NCBI GenBank assembly: GCA_000328365.1
Contig: KB303819.1
Span: 105,852 to 169,851, forward strand
Source: Capitella teleta
Taxonomy: Eukaryota; Annelida; Polychaeta; Capitellidae
Direction of reading: 5' to 3'
Length of the DNA stretch: 64,000 bases
A program made the position numbers and the translations under genes. The notes beneath the pieces are model-generated. The model had not been told where the DNA came from and searched no databases. It was given only the letters and a program-made list of their open reading frames with translations. This document shows positions 12,441-25,348 of this stretch, piece by piece (within the stretch, counting starts at the first letter, position 1; every line of letters starts with the position of its first letter).

Positions 12441-13731
12441 TTGATTTCACGTTTGACCCCTTGTCCTTGTATGAAGGAAGGTAAACCCATCTGAAAGCAG
12501 TTTGCTTTTGCTGAAATTTGGTCAATATCTGTGCAAATGAAACGTAGTGAAAACCTCGTTAAAATAAACTCTGTTCAATGGATGTTTTTGTTATAACTCA
12601 GGCGTGCGTTTCTTTTGCATCTAAGTGCATGAATATGTATTTTAATGCGAGCAGTAAGGATTAATAAATTAATAAAATAAAAAGGCAGCCAGTATATGCC
12701 TCATCAGTCAGAGTGCTGAACATCATTTTAGTCCTCCCTCGATCGTTGATACATGAATATCATATATTTTTTCACATTTATCGGTGCAGAACGATGTCAT
12801 ATTTGGCCATAATTATTTGAAATTGTATTGCATATTGTGACATCGAAGTTCGAATTTCCCCATCGTGTCGTGGCTTGGTGTTTCTATAATAACCAGGGGC
12901 AGTTCCTTTTCGAGCGTTCTTTGACTTGCATTCTCAAATAATACTAGTATTTTGGGTGCCATAATAATTAAATTCTTTTATAATTATACTGTAAATAATT
13001 AATTATAATTAATAATTTATGGTGCCCCTTATTTTTTTCCCTGGGTGTCAGATTGGCATATATCGTATAATATAACGATCCTTGCCCAACCGCTGCATGC
13101 ATGCTGGCTACACCTGTATAGCAGCAGATCACCTAGTCTCGATCCAAGACTCCTATTGCTATCATTCCCACAGATTATGGCTACAGAATACAGCCACAGA
13201 TCACCATTTGAACTATGATTGACTGATACCTCTGGTGGGGCTCATGGAACGTTAATTCAGATTATATTTTGAAATACATTTTTACAAATTCCGTCTACAA
13301 GTCTATTCTACAAGTTCCGTTAATTCTTAGGATGGCAATTGAAAGCAATTTAATTCTTTGGGTCATTTTTTGCTCTCTCGTTATTTTGCTCTAAATCAAC
13401 GCAATCAAGTTTACTGCCAGAACAGTTTCTAGATCAATCGACCCTGTATAGATCAATTTAAAACAAATTTGACCCACATTGTAAATGTACATACACAATA
13501 TGCCTCAAATCGATAATCCCATAATTATGACACGATGTTATGGAGGCTTTTGCTTGTTATTGGTTTAAAATGGGGTCCCCAGACAATATTATTGCACCAC
13601 GCAACATGTTGCCAACTTGCCATGTAATACTTATACACCGGCGCATTCGAGCTATTTCAAGGGCTGACCAAATAATCAAATAAGAATTGCTGTTTAAGCC
13701 TAAACTTCGTGCATAGCGCAATTTTATCGCC

Positions 13732-13733
<2 letters not shown>

Positions 13734-13768
<35 letters not shown>
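13734..13768. repeat. poly-T tract
   Basis: A run of about 35 T. It explains the poly-Phe and poly-Lys open frames across this spot. Confidence 0.9.
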
Positions 13769-15649
13769 CTACAGCGAAAACCGCGAAAATTGATGCCACA
13801 GCGTAAGGGGGTTTTTTTTTCAACAGTAGGGAGAGAGAGAGCAAGAGAGAGAGGGATCATCGTTCGTTCGATACGTAGGATCTCATACGAAGCAGCCTGT
13901 GTGCTTTTTATCACTCTTGCCTTCTTCGTGTCTTGCCTTAATTTGGAATTCCATTATGAGCATTTGCTTTGCTTGGTGATTCGATGATGACTCCATGCCC
14001 TAATTGCTCCTTGGGGCGGGGGAGGGGGGGGGCGATTCGGCGTGTGCAAATGCGCCAGCACCTGCTTGCCTGCATACATGTATGATCGTATGTAGCTCCA
14101 TTGTAACTCTCACCGCCCGGTAGAACGATGTGATGCACGTGCCTCTCTGGCTTCTTCATTTAATGGATCAGAACCGGAATAATATTAAGCCCTTCCGCAA
14201 AACCCATTGGCCATTAGGCAGCTTCCCTGTTGCGTCGATTGCTGGGGTTCTTTTTATTTGCTTTTATATTTTATAATTATAAATTATTTATAATGGGCCT
14301 ACATTTTAATTATTATAAAATATAGCGAAACGGAAGGCTAAGAACTGGAAGTGATATTATCCGAAATCAGTATGTCTGATCGATTAATATATCATAACGA
14401 TGTAAGATGACAACATTATAAAACATTCGATTGGAATTCTTACATTTAATATGTACATGCAGAAGGTTTGAGATATGAATGAGGCACGAGTCAATCACGC
14501 TGAAATGGAATGAGATGACATGAATTGGAGTTGAGCCGTTACAATGTAATCATTATGCAGACCGGAAAATACCCCGTCGATTGCTCTTCGCTGAACGCAT
14601 CCAGACATTGTCTGGTTTCCCCGGTTGCACACAGCTACGCAATATTACATGTAGACCAAGCTAATTAATGAAATTTAGGTGACAGGTAATTATCATTTGC
14701 ATTTACATTATTATAATAATGTTATGTCTGGTTGTGTAGAGTGATCTCGTGACCCTTTGCGTCGTAGCTGGCCCGAGCTGAGGTCACGCCCAATTTAATT
14801 GGCTCGGGGCTTAGTTGTGAATGAATCATCGTCGAAGACACTATGTATCTGCTGCGAATATTGCAGGAGCCATGCTTCTTAGCCCAAGTACGTACCTGTT
14901 TTGTACGTAATTATCATCCTGACAACAGAATTATAGATCTTGCCGAATATACTGGTAATAATTATTAATGTATGCATGCAGGGTGGGCCACAAGTAGTTT
15001 CATCTGTTCCATGTTAACGTTCGTGGTTTTCATGCTTGGTAAGTTTAATAAAAGTTATTTCATGCTTTCATTAATTCCTTTCATTATTCCAATTTCTTTG
15101 ACGTCATTGGTGCTGACTTTGGCAATCGGTGATATTCTCATTTTTGGCGCCAAACAGGACCCCGGTGCCCCGGACGATGGATGGACATCACCGAATGCAT
15201 ATAAGAGGGCTTCGTTCTAGCGCTATTCTTGTTTGAAAATGTTGTTGCAGTGAGTGTGATTAATGATTCCTAAACATGTATTCTTAAATCAAAACAAAGC
15301 TGAGTTTTATTGAAGCGTCAGGCAATGCTGCTGACATTACATAATGCTCGTTCGTGGCTTCATCTGATTCAGCTCACACGCCAAAAAAAATGTATGCAAT
15401 CACACGACATTCGTTTAAATCTTACTCTCTCATTAAAAAATTGACGTTTAACTTGATAGCATAAATGGGCGCAGAATAAGTAATTCAATCTTAATAAGGT
15501 AGTTATTTCATAGAATAATGAGTCTTTTCTAGCCTTTTCCAGTCTATGCTTGATAAGTCTCATATCTCTTCTTTTTTTTCTAATTTTTATTTTATTTATT
15601 TATTTTTTTAATTTATTTATTCATTTATTTATTTATTTTTTTTTTGTTG

Positions 15650-15725
15650 ATACCAGCGTTTTTTAAACATTTTTCTGAGGGACCCCGCGACCCTGGCTGG
15701 GACCCACAGTTTGAAAACCAGTGGT
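15650..15725. mobile_element. short hAT-like terminal fragment pair
   Basis: The left end, with TTTTTTAAACATTTTTCTGA and GGGACCCCGCGACCC, faces a right end reading GGGACCCACAGTTTGAAAACC then AGTGG. CAGTGGTTTTCAAAC next to a GGGTCGCGACCC-like block is a known signature of hAT element ends. The whole is only about 75 bp, so it is a deleted remnant. Confidence 0.45.
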
Positions 15726-16102
15726 ATAATACGAGACCCAATCTAATAAGTATTGGCTGGAACTCCGGGCCATGTAAACCTTCCACCCCTGACAGAGAAA
15801 TAGACTGGCCCAACCTCCCACCCCTTCAATGCAATAAACTAAGCCTGACGCCAGACACTAAACTTAATGGATGGCTGAAAATCGCTTCCGAAGTGACGAA
15901 ACAGCTCAAAATGGGAATAATTTAACCATTGGCGTTGATTCAAACCCCTGTGTATTACTAGGGGGGCTTAAAACCAACGAAATCTGAACTGGTAGTGCGA
16001 GCGAAGAGATTGAAAAGTGGGCGATAATAGGCGAGCAGAAGACGAGGTCGTTCTGCTGTCTGCCATTTTGTCGAGAAAAATGAGAATTTTTGTTTGACGA
16101 AA

Positions 16103-16675
16103 ATGGAGATATTCTCCGTGTTGCTGAGCCTTGTCAGCCTCTTTGTGGCATCCGAAGGTGAGTTTACTCTATGTTTCGTTTGATTTCAGCGATGTTTGCC
16201 TCTAAGATACTTGCGAAATTTATTATTTATGCGCCAGACAAGCAGTCTTGAACCTGAGATATAAATAGTTCTCTCTGTCTCATGCTGTCTGCTGACTGTT
16301 TTCATTATTGTCGACCTGCGCTTCTCAAATCGAGATGTCAGAATTTTATTGGCCATATTGCACACCTGCTTGATCCACTAAAATTTGATTCAAATATCTA
16401 ATCTGCCTATTATCATTATGGCATAGCAATTAGATTACTCTGTCTCATCTGTGACTCGCTGTGAGTCTGTCTCAGTGTCTGTGACAGTAATATTATATGA
16501 ATATTGTTATTCATTATTATTCAAAACAAAAATTAGAATTTAATAAATGAAGTTGATTGTGGCTTGAATAAGCCTTTATCAATGTATTGTACTTATACAT
16601 GTCAGTGCAATGCATACACATACAGGTCATTCCTGTGAATTGGCGAAGAAATTATTATTTTTATTTTTATTATTA

Positions 16676-16752
<77 letters not shown>

Positions 16753-19700
16753 GTAGATTTTCCTTTCTGAACACAGTACTTTTGAGTTTATATCAAGTAA
16801 GAGGCACTTTCGATCAGGCCTGTATTCCACAAGTGAGTAGCCGACAATTGGTTAAATTCTCATATTATATAAAGGAAAAGTGAAGGCTGTGAAGCATGTG
16901 ACATGGTTATGAATATTCATGATGTCGTTTGAGTTGAAGCTGATGCCAGTGTATTCAGTGTCTACTGTTCAGTGGCTTATGGCATATTCAGGCATCACTG
17001 TGCAATTGCACTTGCCAAGTTTCCACTTGCAGGCAGCACACTGACTTGGATGTTGAAGCATGTTGCATGCAGCATGTTGAAATATGATCTTGACAAGAGA
17101 TGATTCACCTAGTTTCCTGAACCTAGAAAAACTCAATTAAGTAAGGTAAACACTTGGCATCAAACTCAATTTCAACCAATCAGAGAGCAGGATTATTTGA
17201 GCTGCGGAGCTATATTTCAGCTCAGTTCAGTTGATTAAAGTTGTATTAGCATTGACTCACTACAAGTAATCAGTAATGAGTAGTATGCCTGGTATATCAG
17301 CATACACATAAAAGGAAAATGAATAACCAGTGAGCAACACCGACACACATAATAGAAAATAAAATGATTAAATAATAAATATAATAAAATGATTAAAATC
17401 TAATCTCTGTAAGTATTTGGCCTGAGTTTGACACCAAGCTTCCCATTTGATATCAAACTAAATTTGATGCCAAGCTACTTCCATAAAGTAATACTGTATA
17501 CTGTAGGACAGAAAATTTTCACTATATTCTTGGTCACGATCGACCACAAACATTAGATGCCTCTGGGTCATCCTATACCAAGGTATATTTATTTTTAAAT
17601 TAAGTTAAATACTTTTACTTCAGTTCTGTGTTATCTCTAAAATTCTAAAGTAAAGACTGAAGATAGCCTTCATCCTTATCTCAAGATTGTTCTGTGGCTA
17701 AGGCTCAACAGGAGTCAACTAAACATCAATCCTCAATTGTGTATACCAGTATTAGAATGGCCAGGCAGGGTGCTATGTGCTGCTGTCTATGTCAAATAAT
17801 ATTGATGTTTATTTCAGGTGAACTTGGAAGTTAAAATGGAAATATCATATGGAATAATTCAAACTGTCAGTTCTAAACCTGTTTCATCTAATGGTTAATA
17901 AGCTCTAAAAGAGCTGTCATTGTTCAGGGCTTATGATCTATTCATAGATTTACCATTATGTCTGGGTGTCTGTATTGAAAGTCACTTAACGATTTACAAT
18001 AACAAATATTGACATCAGCCTGTCGCCCCTTTAGAGTGTAATGGACTCCACCAGTGACATCTGGTGACCTTTTGGAGTATTCTGCATTTTCTGCTGCCCT
18101 GGGGCTGCTCCGCATGTAACTGATATCTTAATGATGCACTGCATCATGTATGTCATAAGTACTTATAACAGTGATGCATGATTTTAGCTTATGTTGTGCG
18201 TGCGTGCGTGCGTGTGCGCGTGTGCAAAGGGCGTACGTGTTTAATGAAACGGAGAGAAAACAAGTTGCAAAGCAGCTGATTTATAATTAGTTGTTAATGT
18301 AATTTTTGAGAAATGTGACTCAATCGACGCGATTTGATTAGCAAGTTTGTTTCCTTATTTCTCGCATTTTCATATCCACGCGCAGATATTGTGAGTGAAC
18401 TAAGTAAGCCATGTTGCTCAGGAATGGGGTTCGGGGTGTTGAAATATTGGGACTACCCGCCCCCTCCCTCGTCCGAAGGTTAGTGACATCATTCGGTTCC
18501 TAGACAACACGGACATCACTCCCTTGCAATTGCTGTTGGTTCCCGTAATGACGTCATTTCTTCCCTCTCGCCAATTTGAGTCCCTTCTCCTGTCTTGACT
18601 TTTTGAGATCTCGCAGTGCAGCTGAACTGATAAATCGGTTGCTGTGGGCTACTGTTCAAGAAGCAGCTTCGTTGAAGAAGCGGAGATCGAAGGAATTATC
18701 AAATCTGTGAGTGCGGGAAATCATCGATTTCATTTTAGGCTTCACTTTGAAGTCATTCTGGTTGGAAAGAGCACTGCGTGTTAAACCCACACAACCGCAC
18801 TTATCCATCGCTCCTCGTCTGTCCGATCCGCGTGACTAAATTCACGCTGTGTAATAAAATAAGTTAATAACTGCACGTACATTCATCATAATACAATGCT
18901 ATCTCTCATCACGTGACTCGCTGTTTGGGGTCAATGACCGCGCGTTGCTCGGCCGCGAACAAATTCACTCAGAACGAAGACGCCTCATTTAAATAATGAT
19001 TTAATTAAGACAAACCCAGGAAGTCGGTCATTTCCGTAACCGAGTCTTATTCGAATGCGGAGTATGGTGTCGCGCTTTTGTTTCGCGTAATCTGTGCTGC
19101 CGTATGCGATTTTTTTTTTCCTCTGCGTGTCTGCTGCTTCCATCTCTCCATCGCATTGATTCAGCCTCCGCCGTCTCATGTGCGCCGTCTAGACACAACT
19201 CACTGCGCTTTCGTCGCGCGCATTCTCACTCGTGTGCACACAGCTTCATGTAATTCCAATTGGCGGCCAGACGCCGTTCGCCGGCGATTGGCTTCGCTTT
19301 ATATCCAATTGATTAGTGCCGGTCTTCATGCGCTTCTGATCCCTCGTGGGGGACGACGCTATTGGCGATGTGGTAATGGTCACGTGATCTGAGGCGTTGA
19401 TGAGACTACTACTAGCATATCTACTGACGTTTATGAACTTTTTCGTATGATACACCCGTGTATTTATGTATTTTCCGATTAAAATTCGGTTGATTCTGCA
19501 TATTATCATAATTATGGGTTTGACTCATAGTCCTGCTGTTGTTGATAAGTGTATGGGATATGATTCAAAGCGTGATGCGTAATGGGGTTTTACGGCTCCA
19601 CCCAACCCATTCGGGAAATGATTCAAAGGAATATAAATTATAGAATTATTTAAATTTAATGATAAAATTTCATTTTATAAAGCGTACAATCACGAATGTA

Positions 19701-22700
19701 TGCTCTAGACCAGGGGTCGGCACAGGCAGGGTTTATCTAAGATTGAGGACAAGAGAAATATAGGGAAAGCACGGGACGCACCGCTAGGGGGTCTAAAGAC
19801 AAGCACCAAAGTCCAAAATCTGGGCGGTTTGACAGGGATTTCCCTTACTCATAAAAATACAAATACCGCACAAACAATGAAGACACGTTTTATTTTCCCA
19901 AGACATTTAATGCATGCAATTGGTATTTGTAAATATTTCAGAGGCGACGCTTCTTCTGGCGATACCAATTACTGGCAGCTTCCCGGCAGGGAAACTCAGT
20001 TTACTATTATGGACGCCGCCAGAAAAACAAATGAGCATTATCATTATACTCGATACATTTAGGTTTTAGCTTCTTTTGAAACTAGAATTACTTCTGTAGT
20101 CACATAGTGTTGCGTCTTCATGAGTCAGAGTCCTCACAGTGGGGTGGGTGCGTCATTGGAGCCAGTTAACCATTATTATCCTTGTAACCATGCAAGGATG
20201 TCAGCCTTGGTAACATGTTGTCACATTCGTGTGGAATTAGTTACATATCAAAACATTAATCATTCAGTTGAGCGAACGGTAAATGTAGTTGCGATCACCT
20301 CTGATCGAGCCTCCTTGACTCATGCAATGTGTTTCTACGCCACAAATGAATAACTGCAATGACTCACTCAAATTTGTTGCACTCCAGCAGACAAGATAAC
20401 CTGATGCTAATATTATAAATAGTAATCAGACTTAATTACATTAGTATGAAACAGCTTTCAATGTGACTTTAACTATTAAATGGCTTTGAGTTGAAAGTAT
20501 AAGTGAAATAACATTACTGATCGGGGCATTTCTGCTACAGTCTTCATAGAAAACTAAATTGGGAGCCTTCTGGGGGCCGGATTTCATTGAAACTCAAAGA
20601 AGGGCCGCGGGCCGGACCCAGAGCCCTCGCGGGCCGGATCATGAAGTATAAAATCGGGTGAAATATTAATATTTGATAAAATAGAAAAAAAAACTCCTGA
20701 TCACAGTACTACCTGTTGATTCGTTATCCCAGTTTTGTCACAGCAATGGACGTTCGTTATTACCCGTATTTCTTTTGGGGTATTTCCGATTCTTGTCATG
20801 GCCAGAATGCTCCCGAGTGTTTAAATATTTCACGTTTTCAATTGACCAATATTTCACGTTTTCAATATTTCTTTTCCAGCCTCCTCATCTCACTGTCACT
20901 ATCTTAACCTGAAAGTTGAGCGAGAAGGAAAACATGGAGATTTCAAATATTCCGAAACGCAGGCGGCCGACCCTTTTGGCACTGTGCCAGCGGAGGGCAG
21001 CACGGAGTCTGAATCAATCAATGTGAGTCTGTTATCTAAGTATCTAAGTGTTATCTATGAATATCTATCTCCAGCACATAGCCTCTGAACTGAGCAAGCA
21101 GGGTCAAGCAGTGCTGAATGGGGTCGCTTACTGTTCTTCTGACCTGCGTTCATGCTTCAGTATGTGGAAGTACGACCACATCAACGGCACCAGGCGACCT
21201 CTCAAGCAAGGTAATCCATCTCACATGAAGGAAATAACTCTTGACCTTTTGAACTCAGGGTGCTGGAACAACCCTGATGAGCAGCGTGCCTGTGACACAG
21301 TGAGCCCCGATGCTGCCTGTGTTGGTCACCCGATCGTCAACAACTCTACTTTCTTTTGTTGTTGCCGTGGCAACCTCTGCAATGCAAATCTGACCGAAGG
21401 AACATTTGTGCTGTCGTCTGACTTCCTCGACACCAAAGACGTCTCTGGTAAGGACCCCGGCCTCACTTTGAATAGTTTTAATTTGCATAAATTTGCATAA
21501 ATTTTGTCCTGCAGCGGATTATATCTCCTCCGACTACCGAACACAGACCATCACGATCGCTCTTTCATCGGTTTCCGCCCTGGCCGTGATAATCGTGATC
21601 GTGTTCCTTGTGTACCGCCTCCGCTGTGTGCCCAGGGATGCACCGAACGACCCTTTCTTCCTCGGGGAGCCTCTCAGCACCCCTCTTTTCATTATGGAAG
21701 ACCTGCACACCACGCATTTAATCGCCAGTGGTCGATTCGGCACCGTTTGGAAGGGTCAGTTGAGCTCAGTGCCGGTCGCCATCAAAGTGTTCAGTCCTGC
21801 GCAAAGACAGTACTTTACAAATGAACAAGACATTCTCAACTTACCCCACATGACGCACGTCGCGCTGCCCAAATTTTACGGGGCAGGCGAGCGGGAGAGC
21901 GTGGATGGAATTCCTGAATATTTGATCGTGATGGAGTACATTGAGAGTGGTTCTCTGACTGAATACCTGCGAACTCACACGCTCGATTGGATTAAGTTGT
22001 GTCGCATGATGTATTCCGCAGCTGCCGGCTTGGCTCATCTGCATGCTGATTTCACTAAAGCAGGTCAGTTCTCAATTTAATTGTGAGCCGCACTATCACT
22101 TTTTATTTATTTTTTATATATTTTTTCTTTGTAAGTCTGTGAATGATTTTTTTTATGCGCCATTGCGCAGAACTCCTTGAAATGTGATTCAGCAAAATTC
22201 ACACATTGATAGTAAAAGTGATTTTGTGAAGTTTCAAATTGGATCTCTTAGAGCTCATTGCAGCATTTATAAAACAATTTTGTGTATTGATATGTACAGA
22301 AGGACATATCGCTGTTACTGCTCTCAGGTGCAATGTTCTTACGTATTCTTGCCTAATTGTAATTATGATTTTGGCGGAGGTAGCATGAAGTTTAAGGTCA
22401 TTGTGGTAATTAAAGCATTTAATTGCATAAATTAAATAATATTATTATGGTGCTGTCGAGTCTCAGAAGGAAATGTGATAATTCAGAGTATTTGTATGTT
22501 TTTAGTCAGAACGCATATTAGGCAACACTTTGCACTTTCATCGCATGAATATTTCCATGAACAAAGTTTTGTACGGAATATTTTGATTTCGCTCATGTCT
22601 GTCAATGAGAAAGTTGCATTTATTGATTAGGCAAATTATTTTGCATTATCACTGAAAGTTTTAAGGTCAAGGTCGCAGTGATTTTTCAGTTTCTAATTCG

Positions 22701-25348
22701 ATCATTGTAATTCGATCAGCTTGTAAATTGATAATGCTAGCGACTTGTAACTTGCATTAAAAGATTCAGTGCATTAGTACGTAAAATGAAACCCGGAAGT
22801 ATTACTGCTCTTAAATGCTCCGTTCTTGTGTAATCTTGCATAATAACAATTATGACTTTTTCAAATGCTGATGATATCTTGGTCGTTATGCAAGTAAAAT
22901 CCATAATCCATAGCATTTATCTAGCATACACGTATACATCGTATGAAATCCCAATTTGTAAAGAGGTTGCTCCCAGTTCAAGGTCATTGTGGTAATTAAT
23001 TAAAGCATTTAATTGCCTTTCCGATAACAGATATGAATTTTGTGTTTTTGCTTCTCACAAGTTGGTGGAACATGTGAATCTGCGAGTCCCAAAGAAAATT
23101 GTAGTTCGAGGTCACAGCGACTTTTAAAAGTTTTAAATTGGATCTCTTCTAGCTCAATCAAGTATATAATGAAAAAAAATTAAGCATCGTGGGCTAATAT
23201 AGCCGCCATACATTTCATTGTACATTGATAACTTCTTTCAAAATTTTCCTTGATCACATCTCTTGATTTTTTTTTTTTTTTTTTTCTCCTATGTCGTCAG
23301 AAATGCTTTTCTCATGATCTGCGGAATTCCTTTTGTGAATTTTGGAGTTGCTGTGAAGTGTTTTGGTTTCTGTTGTTTTTTTTTTTCTCTTCATATTATT
23401 ATGCTGAGGAATCTGAAATTATTCATTCACGTACCTTTATATTCATTTGAACACCTTTGAGCTTCTGAATGGCAGTTTCAACTTGAGAGATTTTAGTACT
23501 CTGTCTCCATGGAAGAAGCAAGAAATGATGTAAATTCCCTCAATTTTTACCTTTTTGGATTTTGTTCAGCCTTATTTCCAGGACAACTCAATGACCTCTT
23601 GACCTTTGCGTCTCTCCTCAGACAAAAGCAAACCTGCCATCGCTCACCGAGACTTCAACTCGCGCAACATCATGGTGAAGGCAGACCTCTCTTGCTGCCT
23701 TGTGGATTTTGGCTTCGCAACACGAATAGACGGATGCCACTTTTACAGAAACGGCCAAGAAGAGAACGCGGAACAAACCTCTCTCTCAGATGTAAGTTAT
23801 ACTGATTTATTCATCGCATGTAATTAACCGAGGTCCCTGTTAGGTGGGCACCGTGCGTTACATGTCTCCGGAGGTTCTGGAAGGAGCTGTAAACCTGCGC
23901 GACTGTGAGGCGTCTCTCAAGCAGATTGACGTCTATGCGCTGGGTCTAGTCATCTGGGAGATGGCCATGAGGTGCACTGACCTCTTCCAAGGTATGCAAA
24001 TCGGCCTCGTTAATTACTCATGCATAATTATCATAATTTATGCATGTCTTGTGTAGGTCTTACTACCCCAGAGTATCAATTGCCATTCCAAGCTGAACTC
24101 GGTCTGCACCCGTCGTTTGAGCAGATGCAAGTTTGGGTGTCGCGCAACAAGCAGCGCCCCCCTTTCCCCGACATCTGGAAGGACACCAACCAAGTGGGTT
24201 TATAATTTATGCTAATTATATGCTAATTATATGCTAATTGCATGCAGGCTATCCGTGCCTTGAAGGAGACGATTGAGGATTGCTGGGATCAGGACGCGGA
24301 GGCCAGACTGACCGCCATGTGTGTGGAGGAGCGGGCCCTCGATATGACCACTCTCTGGGAGAACAGGCACAAAGGTACTCCAGCCACTCATCGCTGACTT
24401 TTGCATTCTATAAAATGTGGAAATTTCTCTTGGTGGCTTATTTATTTTCTTATTTTCCCGGTTCTCTTCCCAGGGTTGACGCCAACGATCACCTCACTTG
24501 GTGACTTGGAAGAGAAGGGAATAATCCAGCGCAATTTGACGTCCGTGGAGCCCCCGCCCCCCGTCGTTCCGCCCAATCTCCCCGAAGCCAACCAGCGAAT
24601 TGACCAAGAGCGGCGCCCCCTGGAGTCATCGCTGAGCACCTCGACCGTGGAGACGATGATCCTGTCGCCAGACGATTCCGGCGTTGTTCCCGTCCAGCAC
24701 CGGAATCTCATCTACGGCCGGCCTCCCCAGATGATGATGCAGCAGCATCAAGGCCAGAACCCAACAGTCGCTCGCAACACACACAAGCACAGTGACGAAG
24801 AACTATCCGTGCAGGGCAACTGCCTCGTGCCCAGAGGAGCAGCCGTCCCGAGCAACATCAACAGTGATGATTTGATCAGTGCTTTTGCTGACACTTGGGA
24901 AAACTCATTGCTGCCGAATGAGTTAACGAGGGCGCCACTAGCAGAGGCTGTGCGGCCGAAGCAGCCAAACGTCCCAAAGTTCAACTTTAAGCGTAAGAAC
25001 GGTTTCATGAGTTTGTTTAAGCGGCATAAAAATGCAGCTGGAGCAGCGCAGAAAGAGCAGCTCATGTCGAATTACTCGGATGAAGTCGGCAAGTCGAATT
25101 TAGCGCCGAGGGGCACAGAAGTGTGCATCGTTAACGGGGCCCCCATCGTGCGACCAACGACTCTGAACGTGGACGCTCCGGATTTAGCTCTCACTCGCTC
25201 TCTCAGTCAGGAGAACGTCACCACACTGAAGACCCCGGTTACCACGGAAACGGCCGCCATGTCAACAGAGGACTGGCGCCTGGAGTCGCAACAGCGAAAT
25301 TTATTCCATCCTGAAACATCGTCTTCGAACGCATCTTTTGCGCTGTAA
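16103..25348 (+). CDS. BMPR2: bone morphogenetic protein receptor type II
   Basis: Ten exons join in phase: 16103-16157, 20880-21022, 21075-21210, 21259-21447, 21515-22063, 23622-23791, 23844-23991, 24057-24193, 24248-24374, 24474-25348 (842 aa). Exon 1 is a signal peptide ([16 protein letters not shown]). Exons 2-4 form the three-finger activin-receptor domain, with CFSMWK and [10 protein letters not shown]. One membrane helix lies at about 187-208. The Ser/Thr kinase (about 242-550) has VAIK (K265), the type II catalytic loop HRDFNSRN (D368), DFG (386-388) and [11 protein letters not shown]. Exon 10 is a long cytoplasmic tail rich in Pro and Ser, a BMPR2 hallmark, though shorter than in the roughly 1038 aa human protein. 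The receptor binds BMP ligands at the plasma membrane and phosphorylates type I receptors upstream of SMAD1/5/8. The first glycine of the P-loop is Ala (ASGRFG). Confidence 0.95.
16645..16752. repeat. (ATT)n microsatellite
   Basis: A near-perfect ATT array of over 100 bp. It produces the poly-Tyr and poly-Asn open frames on the two strands. Confidence 0.95.
17490..17560. repeat. partial MITE related to the one at 34452-34665
   Basis: It shares ACTGTAG, ACAG, CTATATTC, TCACGATCGAC and AAATTAGATGCC-like blocks, in the same order, with the left half of the element at 34452. The right half is missing or diverged. Confidence 0.5.
19582..19614 (-). mobile_element. 3'-end fragment of the window's tRNA-derived SINE
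   Basis: ATGGGGTTTTACGGCTCCA followed by CCCAA is the same end seen at 45249 and 46898. Only this tail is present. Confidence 0.6.
19713..20640. mobile_element. hAT-like DNA transposon relic
   Basis: The left side begins GACCAGGGGTCGGC. The right side near 20570-20640 has GGGGCCGGAT, GGGCCGCGGGCCGG and CGCGGGCCGGATC. These strings are typical of ends of hAT-type elements, where a GCGGGCCGG block follows CAGGGGTCGGCAACC. No transposase frame is left in between and no target duplication was found. The outer limits are approximate. Confidence 0.4.
22064..23621. other. BMPR2 intron 5 with degenerate internal repeats
   Basis: A 1.56 kb intron. AAGGTCATTGTGGTAATTAA occurs near 22395 and again near 22980. 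TTAAATTGGATCTCTT-like text occurs near 22235 and near 23135. The spacings (about 590 and 900 bp) suggest an old duplication inside the intron. A T-rich tract lies at 23268-23287. Confidence 0.5.

Larger units (their letters stand above)
11461..16102. other. intergenic interval between ATF2-like gene and BMPR2
   Basis: It holds a Tc1-like transposase relic (about 11880-12440), a poly-T tract (13734-13768), a short hAT-like end pair (about 15650-15725) and a T-rich tract (15570-15640). The final 1 kb should include the BMPR2 promoter. A 24-bp sequence at 13167-13190 recurs exactly at 32615-32638. The open frame at 14972-15220 has no family match and I do not call it a gene. Confidence 0.5.
16158..20879. 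other. BMPR2 intron 1
   Basis: A 4.7 kb intron holding an ATT microsatellite (about 16645-16752), half of a MITE also seen at 34452-34665 (here about 17490-17560), a short TGCG tract (18197-18230), the tail of a SINE (19582-19614) and a hAT-like relic (about 19713-20640). A GC-richer zone at 18360-19400 could include an alternative first exon, but I cannot define one. Confidence 0.55.

Noticed and set aside
14972-15220. Small membrane protein
   Set aside because: It has hydrophobic stretches but no family match, no splice context and lies in AT-rich intergenic DNA.
16587-16883. Poly-Tyr and poly-Asn open frames
   Set aside because: They are translations of an ATT array; the same holds at 38518-38764.
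18197-18230. TGCG tract as a regulatory Z-DNA element
   Set aside because: A short simple repeat; nothing else supports a function.
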